Assembly (NCBI RefSeq): GCF_012328925.1
Contig: NZ_JAAXLS010000015.1
Coordinates: 62,001-126,000 of the forward strand
Source of the DNA: Amycolatopsis acididurans
GTDB lineage: Bacteria; Actinomycetota; Actinomycetes; Mycobacteriales; Pseudonocardiaceae
DNA: 64,000 nucleotides
Reading direction: 5' to 3'
Position numbers and translations under genes: made by a program. Below the pieces are notes generated by a model. It saw only the letters and a list, made by a program, of their open reading frames with translations. It was not told where the DNA came from and ran no database searches. Below are positions 8,943 to 16,581 of the stretch, piece after piece. The number at the start of each line of letters is the position of its first letter. The stretch's first letter is position 1.

Positions 8943-9980
8943 TCAGGAATTGTGAAGGTTTTCGAGTTGGATCGCTCGGGCCTTGCGCTCGCGAGCCCGG
9001 GTGGTGAAGGTCGCGACGGCGACGCTGAACACGAGCGCTCCGCCGTTGAACATCTGCGTCACGCTCGCCGGCGCTCCCATGAGGGTGAATCCGTCCACCG
9101 CGACGGCGACGAGGAACAGCCCGAACATCGTTCCCCAGACGTTGTAGTGCCCGGGATCGATAGCGGTTCGACCAAGGAACACCGCGGCCAGGGCGGGGAA
9201 CAGGTAGGAGATCGCGCTGCTGGAGTCGCCACCCCCGTTGCTCGAAGTCAGCAGAGCGCCGGCGATGCCCGCGAGCAGTCCCGAGAGCAGATAGGTGATG
9301 GCCACCGCGCGGCGGGTCCGGACCCCTGCCAGCTTCGCGGCCATCTCGTTGCTCCCGATGGCCGCCAGCCTGCGGCCGAAAGGCAACTGAGTCACGAAGA
9401 ACCAGACGACGACCGCCACGATGATCAGGATCCAGAAAGGTGTCGGTACGCCGAGCCACTTCTCGGTCGTCCAAAGGGAGAAGTCAATGGGTATGCCATT
9501 CGAAATGGTCTTGCCGCGCGTGTAGAGGGCCAGCGTGCCGGCCCAGAAGATGTAGGTGCCGAGAGTGGTGATGAACGGGTCGAGGTTCAGGCCCGAGACC
9601 AGGAACGCGTTGAGCCCACCGGCGAGCACTCCGATCACGACGCCGGCGATCAGGCTCACGGCGACCGACTGGCCGTGCTGCGCGACGAGGCTGGCGACGG
9701 TGACGTTGGAGAGACCGGCGACCGCGGCGGCGGAGAGGTCGAAGTAGCCTGCGATCATGGGAATGACCATCGACAAGGCGATGAGGCCGGTCACCGACTG
9801 ATTGGCCAGCACGTTGTTGATGTTCACGAGTGTCCGGAAGGCCGGTCCGGTCGCCGGGATCACCGCGAAGACCGCAATGATGATCACCAGGAAGATCGGC
9901 AGGCCGGCACGTTCCAGCTGTCCGAACTTCGGACGACGCGTGGCGGCAGGGGCGGTAGATTGTGCCGCGGTATCAGTCAT
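8943..9980 (-). CDS. ABC transporter permease, RbsC/BPD_transp_2 type
   Basis: A 345-residue integral membrane permease of the sugar-type (ribose/xylose) ABC family, with about ten hydrophobic segments. Seen: MVIPMIAGYFDLSAAAVAGLS (family region that normally reads IDLS), GLNAFLVSGLNLDPFITTLG, and FGRRLAAIGSNEMAAKLAG, the cytoplasmic coupling loop that touches the ATPase. Its start overlaps the end of the ATPase gene by 8 bases. A single permease would act as a homodimer. The FDLS variant suggests a substrate outside the classic pentoses. Confidence 0.9.
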   Translation of the reverse strand: MTDTAAQSTAPAATRRPKFGQLERAGLPIFLVIIIAVFAVIPATGPAFRTLVNINNVLANQSVTGLIALSMVIPMIAGYFDLSAAAVAGLSNVTVASLVAQHGQSVAVSLIAGVVIGVLAGGLNAFLVSGLNLDPFITTLGTYIFWAGTLALYTRGKTISNGIPIDFSLWTTEKWLGVPTPFWILIIVAVVVWFFVTQLPFGRRLAAIGSNEMAAKLAGVRTRRAVAITYLLSGLLAGIAGALLTSSNGGGDSSSAISYLFPALAAVFLGRTAIDPGHYNVWGTMFGLFLVAVAVDGFTLMGAPASVTQMFNGGALVFSVAVATFTTRARERKARAIQLENLHNS

Positions 9981-11655
9981 GGCTTGTTCCGCTCTGCATG
10001 TGGACCAGTTGGTTTAGCCGGTGAGCTGTCAGTTCCTCGCACGGCACCTCGGCGACGAGTCGCCCGTTGCGCAGGACGATGGCGCGATCGACGAACTGCG
10101 CCAACTCCTCGAGATCCGAGGTGACGACTACGGCGGCGCCACCGGCTGCTGTGACGCGCCGGACGGCCGCGTAGATATCCGCACGAGCCCCGACGTCGAC
10201 GCCTTGACTAGGTTCGTCGAGCAGCAGCAGGGAGGCGTCCCGCCGTAGCCACCGCGCGAGAATCGTCTTCTGCTGGTTGCCGCCGGACAGAGCCCGCATC
10301 TGAACCGTGCCTGACGGTGCCTTGACCGCGAACCTCGCGCGCAGCGCGTCGGCGTCCCGGCGCATCTGTGCACGGCGGAATCCCAGCCCTCGCCAGTAGC
10401 GGCCGAGTACGCCGATGTCCAGGTTCTCGTCGACGGTCATGTCGAGGAAGGCCCCGCCGCGGGAGCGGTCTTCCGGGATCATGACGACGCCCGCCTCGAT
10501 GGCCTTGTCCATGCCGCGGAAGTTGGCGTTCCGGCCCCGCAGCCTGACCTCGCCGGCCTTCTTCTTCAGTCCGCCGTAGATGGCGCTGAGCAACTCGGTA
10601 CGCCCCGAACCGAGCAAGCCGGCCACGCCGAGGACTTCACCGGCGTGCACGTCGAAGGTGACGTCTTGGACCGGACCGGCGGAGAGGCTGTGCACCGTGA
10701 GGATCGGTTCTCCCACTGCGGTGGTGGACCGCTGCGCCCTGATTTCCTCCGCCCGCCGCCCGAGAATGGACTCGATCAGCTCTGCCTCGGTGAGCGTCTC
10801 GGTGCGATGTTCCTTGAACACTCGGCCATCGCGCATGACTGTGACCCGGTCGGTGATCGACAGCACCTCGTCCAGCCGATGACTGACGAAGACGATGGCA
10901 TGCCCCATCGCCGCGAGCTGCCGCACCGTCGACAGCAGCAGTTCGACCTCGGCGGCGGGCAGGGCGGCGGTGGGTTCGTCGAGCGCGACGATGCACCGGC
11001 CTTCCTGGACGTCCTGCAGCGCTGCGGCGATGGCGACCTGGGTCCTGACCGAGACCGGCAGGTGTTCGATCAAGCTGTCCGGTGTGGCCTGGATGTGGAA
11101 GCGGTCGAGCAGTTCCTGTGCCCGGCGCCGGACCTTGCTCCAGGCGATCCGTCGCGGCCACGTCATCGGATAGCTGCTGCCGAGCATCATGTTCTCGGCG
11201 ACGGTCAGGTCCGGGTACAACGGCGGGTCCTGGTGGACGACCCGGAAGCCCAGCTCGAACGAGGTCTTGGGCGTCAGCTCGGCGGCATCGAGCTCACGGC
11301 CGTTGATCGCGAACCGTCCCGAGTCGGCGCCGACCACTCCGGAGATGATCTTTATCAAGGTCGATTTGCCGCAGCCGTTGCCACCGCACAGCGCGTGCAC
11401 CTCGCCGTAGCGCACCTGCAGATCGACGTCCTTGAGAGCCTGCGTACCGGGATAGACCTTCCGTAAGGCCCGCACCGATAAGGCGACAGGCGCATCTGGG
11501 CTGTCGATGCCGCCGGGCACGTGCACGTGCTGACTCCCATCCGCGACGGAGTCCACGGCGGTGACGTCGCTGGATGACCGGCCGGTGCCGGCTGGGTTGG
11601 TGCCCACGGCACCGACCCAGCCGACACCCCCGTGATCGGGGTGGTCCGAACTCAT
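9973..11655 (-). CDS. ABC transporter ATP-binding protein, RbsA type (two ATPase domains)
   Basis: A 560-residue tandem ATPase of sugar-type importers. First half: Walker A GGNGCGKSTLIKI, Walker B CIVALDEPTAAL, with a degenerate signature (LPVSVRTQVAIAAAL). Second half: the usual degenerate P-loop GLLGSGRTELLSAI, an intact signature LSGGNQQKTILARWL and Walker B LLLLDEPSQGVDVGA. This asymmetry is normal for RbsA/XylG proteins. About 55 residues precede the first domain, longer than usual and low in complexity. The ATG at 11655 overlaps the stop of the binding-protein gene as ATGA, which fixes the start and indicates coupled translation. Confidence 0.92.
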   Translation of the reverse strand: MSSDHPDHGGVGWVGAVGTNPAGTGRSSSDVTAVDSVADGSQHVHVPGGIDSPDAPVALSVRALRKVYPGTQALKDVDLQVRYGEVHALCGGNGCGKSTLIKIISGVVGADSGRFAINGRELDAAELTPKTSFELGFRVVHQDPPLYPDLTVAENMMLGSSYPMTWPRRIAWSKVRRRAQELLDRFHIQATPDSLIEHLPVSVRTQVAIAAALQDVQEGRCIVALDEPTAALPAAEVELLLSTVRQLAAMGHAIVFVSHRLDEVLSITDRVTVMRDGRVFKEHRTETLTEAELIESILGRRAEEIRAQRSTTAVGEPILTVHSLSAGPVQDVTFDVHAGEVLGVAGLLGSGRTELLSAIYGGLKKKAGEVRLRGRNANFRGMDKAIEAGVVMIPEDRSRGGAFLDMTVDENLDIGVLGRYWRGLGFRRAQMRRDADALRARFAVKAPSGTVQMRALSGGNQQKTILARWLRRDASLLLLDEPSQGVDVGARADIYAAVRRVTAAGGAAVVVTSDLEELAQFVDRAIVLRNGRLVAEVPCEELTAHRLNQLVHMQSGTSHD

Positions 11656-12818
11656 CCTTGGCCCACTCCCCAGGCCTTCTTGTACATGGCCTGGTAGTCG
11701 ACGGTCGTCTGATAGTTCGAACCTGGCTGTGATGGCAGGTTGTGAGTCTTGTCGAGCGAGACGAAGCCGAGCCCCTCCGGCACTGAGGGCTGCCCGTTGA
11801 AGTGGCGGTTCAGCTCGTCGATCGCCGCCCAGGATTCCCACTCGGAGGACTTCGCCGACGCCTCGGCGTAGAGCTGTCCCGATCGAATGAGGTCGAGGGC
11901 GTTGCCGGAGCCGCTGTTCGCGAGCACCTTCGCCTTGCTGCCACTCTGCAGAACGGCCTTGGCGCCTCCGCTCTCGACCGCGTTGAAGTCGAAGGGGAAC
12001 CACACGTAGTCCGCATCAGCATTCTTGATCAACGCGTTGCGCAACGCGGTGACCCACGGTCCGTTCGGCGCCAGATCCGCCAACGTCCAGGGAACCTCGG
12101 TGACGATCGTGCACTTCGGACACTTCTGTGCCAGAGCGTCCTTGAAACCGGCATAGAGGAAGTCGTACTGCGGATCCCCTTGCCCGGGCGCCGCGATGAT
12201 CTTCGCCTGACCACCGGAGTCCGCGGCGACGAAGTCACCCGACCACGTGCCCCATCCTGTCCACCAGGCCTTCTGCCCTGGATAGTTCTCGCCGTAGATC
12301 AGCGGGACAGTGAATAGCGATGGGCCGGTTCCCGCGTCCGAGCAGTCGGTGGTCTCGACGCCCATGACCGGGACGCCCTGCTGCTTGGCTTGCTGCAGCT
12401 CCGGCTGCAGGTTGGAACACGAGAACGCGTCCAGGATGATGGCGTCCGGATGCGCGGCCAAGGCCGTGCGAAATGCGGTGGCCTCCCCGTTGGCCTGGTT
12501 CAGATTGCCATCCGCGATATGAAAATCCCATCCGATCGCCTGTGCCGCCGCCTGGCCCGCCGCGGCATAGCCGGAGCAGGCCGCGGACACCTGCCCGCAG
12601 GAGATCCACCAAACGTTCTTACCCTTCGCCGCCGGCGGCGAAGACGTCGGCGGCGTTCCCTCGTCGCCCTTGAACAACTGTCCCAGCGAGGCCTTGTCCG
12701 CGCTGCTGGACCCGCTCGATGTGCCGCCCGATCCACCGCTACACGCGGTGAGCAGTAGTGTCGGCAGCGCGACGCCGATCGCCACTATCGCCAGACGTCG
12801 AAGCTTCAGTCGATTCAC
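11652..12818 (-). CDS. Substrate-binding lipoprotein of sugar-type ABC transporter
   Basis: A 388-residue periplasmic-binding-protein homologue anchored as a lipoprotein. The GTG at 12818 has a good GGGAGG site upstream and gives a clean signal peptide: RLKLRR, a hydrophobic core and lipobox LLTAC followed by a Gly/Ser-rich linker. The mature part has the two-lobed fold of type I binding proteins (WWISCGQ, then ADGNLNQANGEATAFR and PDAIILDAFSC). The four or more cysteines in the mature region are unusual. It is the first gene of the operon and sets the substrate; the ligand is unknown. Two AT-rich boxes (12922 and 13007) lie 100-200 bases upstream, which ties the transporter to the island regulon. 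Confidence 0.9.
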   Translation of the reverse strand: MNRLKLRRLAIVAIGVALPTLLLTACSGGSGGTSSGSSSADKASLGQLFKGDEGTPPTSSPPAAKGKNVWWISCGQVSAACSGYAAAGQAAAQAIGWDFHIADGNLNQANGEATAFRTALAAHPDAIILDAFSCSNLQPELQQAKQQGVPVMGVETTDCSDAGTGPSLFTVPLIYGENYPGQKAWWTGWGTWSGDFVAADSGGQAKIIAAPGQGDPQYDFLYAGFKDALAQKCPKCTIVTEVPWTLADLAPNGPWVTALRNALIKNADADYVWFPFDFNAVESGGAKAVLQSGSKAKVLANSGSGNALDLIRSGQLYAEASAKSSEWESWAAIDELNRHFNGQPSVPEGLGFVSLDKTHNLPSQPGSNYQTTVDYQAMYKKAWGVGQG

Positions 12819-12921
12819 TGAACCTCCCAATGAGGACCACGGAGTGCACCGTTGCAACCCGTTGAAGCCTCCGGACCGACAATCGCCGGTTCGAACTCGG
12901 CACGCCAGTCCGGAGGGAATG

Positions 12922-12935
12922 TAGAATATACGATG
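12922..12935. promoter_or_regulatory. AT-rich operator, weaker copy (ABC operon)
   Basis: TAGAATATACGATG matches the consensus CATNATATATNATG at most positions but has ATATAC in the core. It lies 104 bases upstream of the binding-protein start, with a stronger box at 13007. Confidence 0.4.
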
Positions 12936-13006
12936 CGTGATGTTTTGCAATCCCACGGATTTCCTGAGGCGACCTGTCCGGTCGCGATCAGCAATGCCTT
13001 ATATCG

Positions 13007-13020
13007 CATCATATATTGTA
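13007..13020. promoter_or_regulatory. AT-rich operator upstream of ABC transporter operon
   Basis: CATCATATATTGTA is nearly the same as the box at 30830. A second AT-rich stretch (CTTATATCGC) adjoins it. It probably binds one or more of the GntR/FCD regulators of the island; this is inference from repetition. Confidence 0.65.
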
Positions 13021-13653
13021 CTAGGGCGGGTAGGTAGGGCTGACGCGTCGCCCAAGTCCAAGGCCCGACCGCGACCCCTGGCCCGCCGGCGGCGCCGACC
13101 TGGGCTCAACCCTGGCCGCCGGGCGGGATGCGTTGTTCGAGCAGGGAGTGCACGGCCAGGCAGGCGCGGTGGGACTCGCCCCGCCGCGGGGCGTGGACAA
13201 CACCGGTTGGCCCGTGGCCAACAACAACGCCACGAGCAGGCTCGCGACGCCGACCGTCAGATCCGCCGCCCGCACCACCTCGCCCGCCTTCGCCGCGGTC
13301 CGAATGATCAAGTGCTCGATCACAGCCTGCCCGCCTACTACCTTCCGGAGAACACCACCCGGCCGGTGTCATCCACTGCGTAGGCGTGATGACAGCCGTT
13401 ACCGACATCGATTCCCGACCCACGTCGTGCGCGCCGCCACGCGGCCCGTCCTCCGTTACTCCGGCTCAACCCCGCCGACAGCTCCATAAACAGCGATCAA
13501 GCGCTGATTTCAATCGGCGGCCAGGGCGTCCAGGACACCGGGGCGGCCACGGCTTCGAAGTCACCCGACGGCAAGACACCATCAATCACACCCCGCCGCA
13601 CCGGGGCATTCACGACCCTCCGTCCTAAACACCAACAACCTCGTGGAGACACC
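13021..13653. other. Decayed intergenic DNA with IS110 fragment, no intact gene
   Basis: More than 600 bases without a convincing gene. 13193-13422 is an IS110 N-terminal remnant, listed separately. The rest (13023-13190 and 13423-13640) has only short chance frames of mixed, Pro/Arg-rich composition. It looks like an old insertion and deletion scar between the ABC operon and the island. Confidence 0.6.
13193..13422 (-). pseudogene. IS110-family transposase, N-terminal fragment
   Basis: Read on the minus strand from about 13412, the translation starts IDVGNGCHHAYAVDDTG followed by RVVFSG, the DEDD-domain start of IS110 transposases with its first catalytic Asp. Two stop codons follow; the homology then resumes in another frame as VIEHLIIRTAAKAGEV, then ADLTVGVASLLVALLLAT and GQPVL, and ends near 13193. 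No C-terminal domain follows. It belongs to a different IS110 subgroup from the remnant at 3637-4574, because the corresponding segments differ. Confidence 0.65.
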
Positions 13654-14024
13654 ATGACTGCCTGGACTTCCGAAGACATCGACCTGCTCGGCGCCGCCGA
13701 GGAAGTGGAGATCACCACCGCGCGGCGCCGACGGCACGTTGCGGCTGTGGGCATCGATCTGGCTGGTGCGCACCGGACACGAGATCTATGTGCGGTCCTA
13801 TCGCGGCACCAGCGGAGCCTGGTACCGCCACGCGAGCGCACAAGGCCGCGCCCGCATCCGTCCGGCCGGTGCCGAGCATGTGGTGACCGCCGAAAAGCCC
13901 GGCGTCGGCTCCCGCGAGGACATCGACGCGGCCTATCGCGAAAAGTACGCCCGCTACAGAACAACTACCTCAAGCGCATCCTCGCCGCCGCGGCGGCCGA
14001 GGCTACCCTGCGGCTCGAGCCAGG
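13654..14024 (+). pseudogene. DUF2255-family protein, two compensating frameshifts
   Basis: The product would be a 120-125-residue DUF2255 protein of unknown function. The N-terminus MTAWTSEDIDLLGAAEEVE is in frame 1; near 13731 one extra base moves the match to frame 2 (LRLWASIWLVRTGHEIYV, then SYRGTSGAWYRHA and DAAYREKYARY); near 13955 it returns to frame 1 (NNYLKRILAAAAAEATLRLEPG). No proper stop follows the family end and the frame runs into the next gene. A GTGGAGA site precedes the ATG. Two opposite shifts argue for decay, although a sequencing artefact cannot be excluded. Confidence 0.7.
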
Positions 14025-14043
14025 GTGTATGCCCAACGGGAAG

Positions 14044-14057
14044 CATAATATATTATG
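14044..14057. promoter_or_regulatory. AT-rich operator, perfect palindrome (SDR/CoA-transferase-like operon)
   Basis: CATAATATATTATG is a perfect 14-bp palindrome and the best match to the island consensus. It lies 34 bases upstream of the GTG start at 14091, overlapping where a promoter -10 element would be. Confidence 0.7.
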
Positions 14058-14090
14058 GTTTGAAATTAGGGTCGGAATGAGAGGTGCGCG

Positions 14091-14885
14091 GTGGTGGACA
14101 ACGCAACGAAGGCCGAGCTGACCGGCAAGGTCGCGCTGATCACGGGCGCGACCAGCGGCGTGGGGCTGCTGAGCGCGTTGCGGCTCGCGGAGCGCGGAGC
14201 GACGGTGGTGGTCAACGGGCGGTCGGCCGAGCGCGGCGCCGAAGCCATGCGCAGGCTGGGCGAGGTGACGGACCGGGCGTCCTTCGCCGCGGGTGACTGC
14301 GCCGACTACGACAGCATCGCGGCTGTCGCCTCCCGTGTGGTCGACGATCAGGGCGCGATCGATCTGCTGATCAGCGCGGGCGCGCAGGGCGAGCACGGTC
14401 CGACGCCGTTCGCCGAGATGACCGGTGATGAGCTCACGCGGGCGTTCACGAGCCGCTTCTTTCCGCGCATCTACCCGGTGCACGCCGCCCTGCCGGGCTT
14501 GCGGGTGCGCGGGGGAGCGGTCGTCATGCTCACCACCGACGCGGCGCGGACGGCCACCAGCGGCGAGTCGATCATGGGAGCGTCGGGTGCCGGGGTCATC
14601 CTGATGACGAAAACGCTCGCCAAGGAACTGGCCCGGTGGAAGGTCCGCGTCAACAGTGTGGCGATGACGATCACCGCGGGAACTCCGTCTTGGGACCGTA
14701 TTTTCGCCACGGAAAGCTTCCAGCAACGCCTGTTCGAGAAAGCAGTGGCGCGGTTTCCGTGGGGCAGTCCGCCGGACGCCGGAAACGTCGCAGATGCGGT
14801 CGTCTTCCTCGCCTCCGGCGCGGCGGGACAGGTCACCGGGCAGACGCTCAGTGTGAACGGCGGGCTGTCCTTCGGCGGCTGGTGA
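14091..14885 (+). CDS. SDR-fold protein lacking the YxxxK active site
   Basis: A 264-residue short-chain dehydrogenase fold: nucleotide motif LITGATSGVGLLSALRL near residue 17, then LISAGAQG in place of NNAG, and the typical C-terminal GQTLSVNGGLSFGG. At the position of the catalytic Tyr-x-x-x-Lys (residues 162-166) the sequence is MGASG, and the preceding serine region reads MLTTDAAR. It may still bind a nucleotide but should not act as a normal SDR. The GTG at 14091 follows a GAGAGG site. It is the first gene of a two-gene operon with the CoA-transferase-like gene at 14891, which also lacks its usual catalytic residue. Confidence 0.82.
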   Translation: MVDNATKAELTGKVALITGATSGVGLLSALRLAERGATVVVNGRSAERGAEAMRRLGEVTDRASFAAGDCADYDSIAAVASRVVDDQGAIDLLISAGAQGEHGPTPFAEMTGDELTRAFTSRFFPRIYPVHAALPGLRVRGGAVVMLTTDAARTATSGESIMGASGAGVILMTKTLAKELARWKVRVNSVAMTITAGTPSWDRIFATESFQQRLFEKAVARFPWGSPPDAGNVADAVVFLASGAAGQVTGQTLSVNGGLSFGGW

Positions 14886-14890
14886 CCCGG

Positions 14891-16105
14891 ATGCCCGGAT
14901 TCTCGATCCTCGACCACGTTCGTCCCGGCGACCACGTCACAGTCGGCGAGGCCGCGGCCGAACCGCGCGAGCTGGTAGCGCATCTTTTTGCGGCCGCAGG
15001 GGAACTCGAACCGATGACGGTGTTGTGTGGCTACAGCCTGAACGACGCGTGGCGGACCGTCCACCCGGGACGGCCGGCGGTCAAGTCCTATGCGGCGCAC
15101 GGATCTCTTCGCAAACTCGCGGCCGCAGGCGCGCTGGAGATTCTGCCGTGTCATATTTCCAGTCTCGTCCGCTACATCCGGGACGGGACTGTGCCCGTCG
15201 ACGTGGTCCTTGTCCAGCTTCCGCCTGCCGACGAGGACGGCTTTCACAGCCTCGGACCGTCCATCGGCTATCTCGGCGACGCGATGGACAGGGCGCGGGT
15301 GATTCTCGCCGAGATCAATCCGAACGTGCCGAAAACCGCAAGTTCACGGCGCATCCACCGGTCGCGGATCACCGCGGCGATCCACTCCGCAACCCCGCTG
15401 CCGACGTCGCCGTCGAGGCCGGCGGGTCCCGCCGAGAAGGCCATCGGGGCGACGGTGGCGGCTCTGGTGCCCGACGGTGCGAGCCTGCAACTCGGTATCG
15501 GGGCCGTGCCGGGGGAGATCGCCGGGGCGTTGCGAGACCGGTCCGGGCTGCGGGTGCGGTCGGCCCTCATCGGGGACTGGCTCCTGGAACTCGTGGACAG
15601 CGGCGCTCTCGACGTGAGCGTCCCCGGAGCCTGCGCCACCGGCATCGCTCTGGGCAGCCGCCGGTTGTATGACTTCATCGACCACAATCCGGGTGTCGAA
15701 TTCGTTGCCCCTGGCGAACTTCTGAGCCCTGCCGCGCTCGCGTCCTGCGACCCGCTCGTCGTCGTCAACTCCGCGCTGCAGGTCGACCTGTACGGCCAGG
15801 TCAACGCCGAGGCGCTGGGCGGCAGGTATCTCGGCGCGGTCGGCGGGCAGGTCGACCTGTTCCGCGCGGCCCACCTCGCCAAGTCGGGGCTCGCCGTGGT
15901 CGCGCTGCCCGCCACCGACCCCTCCGGTGCGAGGAGCTCGATCGTGCCGCGGCTCGACGGGCCGACCACCTCGCTGCAAAGCGATATCGACGTCGTCGCG
16001 ACCGAGCACGGGCTGGCGGATCTGCGCGCGACCACGGCCGCCGAACGGGCGCGCCGCCTGATCGCGATCGCCGCGCCGGAGCACCGGGATTCCTTGCGGG
16101 CTTAA
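14891..16105 (+). CDS. Acetyl-CoA hydrolase/4-hydroxybutyrate CoA-transferase family protein, catalytic Glu replaced
   Basis: A 404-residue protein of the Cat1/AbfT (class I) family: N-terminal domain with CGYSLNDAW and PVDVVLVQLPPADEDGFHS, then the C-terminal hydrolase/transferase domain with LGIGAVPGEIAGAL, FVAPGELL, VNSALQVDLYGQVNAE and TEHGLADLR. In active members a glutamate in a (V/I)H(S/T)E(M/L) motif forms the CoA thioester; here that stretch reads VRSALIGDW, with Ala at about residue 225. It is also a little shorter than usual (about 430). GTG 14882 would overlap the SDR stop as GTGA and is an alternative start. Function as a transferase is doubtful. Confidence 0.8.
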   Translation: MPGFSILDHVRPGDHVTVGEAAAEPRELVAHLFAAAGELEPMTVLCGYSLNDAWRTVHPGRPAVKSYAAHGSLRKLAAAGALEILPCHISSLVRYIRDGTVPVDVVLVQLPPADEDGFHSLGPSIGYLGDAMDRARVILAEINPNVPKTASSRRIHRSRITAAIHSATPLPTSPSRPAGPAEKAIGATVAALVPDGASLQLGIGAVPGEIAGALRDRSGLRVRSALIGDWLLELVDSGALDVSVPGACATGIALGSRRLYDFIDHNPGVEFVAPGELLSPAALASCDPLVVVNSALQVDLYGQVNAEALGGRYLGAVGGQVDLFRAAHLAKSGLAVVALPATDPSGARSSIVPRLDGPTTSLQSDIDVVATEHGLADLRATTAAERARRLIAIAAPEHRDSLRA

Positions 16106-16557
16106 CCCGCCGGCCGGTTGGATTCCTCTGCCTGCAAGAAGTTGATCCGGTAGACGCGGGAGGCGAACCGCCAGCCTTCCGGGGTCAGCCGGAACTCGTC
16201 GGTGTACTCGGCCACGCTGCGCGGGGTCACCCGCGCGGAGAGGACGCCGGGCCGCGGGTCCGGCTCGCGGAACACCACCGCGTAGGACGTTCCCGTGGCG
16301 TGCTCGCGGTCGATGACCTCGACGACCTCGTTGGCGGACAGGTGCCGTCCCAGCCGGTGCTTCGGGTAGGCATGCGCCCACTCGAGGATCGCGGTCCTGC
16401 CGACGATCGGCTCCGACGCCGCCGCGGGTTTGTAGATGCCGTCCGGAGCCCACAGTCCCGCGAACTGGTCGAGCTCCAGATGGTCGAGATGCAGGCAGTA
16501 ACGGGCCATCAGCTTCTGGCATCCGTGCTCGATCACGAGCCGCTGGAGATCCTCCAT
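16102..16557 (-). CDS. SnoaL-like (NTF2-fold) protein
   Basis: A 151-residue small alpha+beta barrel protein of the SnoaL_4/NTF2 type. The N-terminal helices (LMARYCLHLDHLELDQFAGLW) are followed by a strand-rich half with GRTAILEWAHAYPKHR, LSANEVVEVID and WRFASRVYRINFLQ. Such proteins act as isomerases, hydrolases or dehydratases in aromatic, steroid and polyketide metabolism. It starts 24 bases after the aldehyde dehydrogenase and closes the operon 19409-16102. Its 3' end overlaps that of the convergent CoA-transferase-like gene by 4 bases. A second SnoaL-like gene is at 38791. Confidence 0.8.
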   Translation of the reverse strand: MEDLQRLVIEHGCQKLMARYCLHLDHLELDQFAGLWAPDGIYKPAAASEPIVGRTAILEWAHAYPKHRLGRHLSANEVVEVIDREHATGTSYAVVFREPDPRPGVLSARVTPRSVAEYTDEFRLTPEGWRFASRVYRINFLQAEESNRPAG

Positions 16558-16581
16558 CGTGTTCCTTCCCCTATTCGTATG

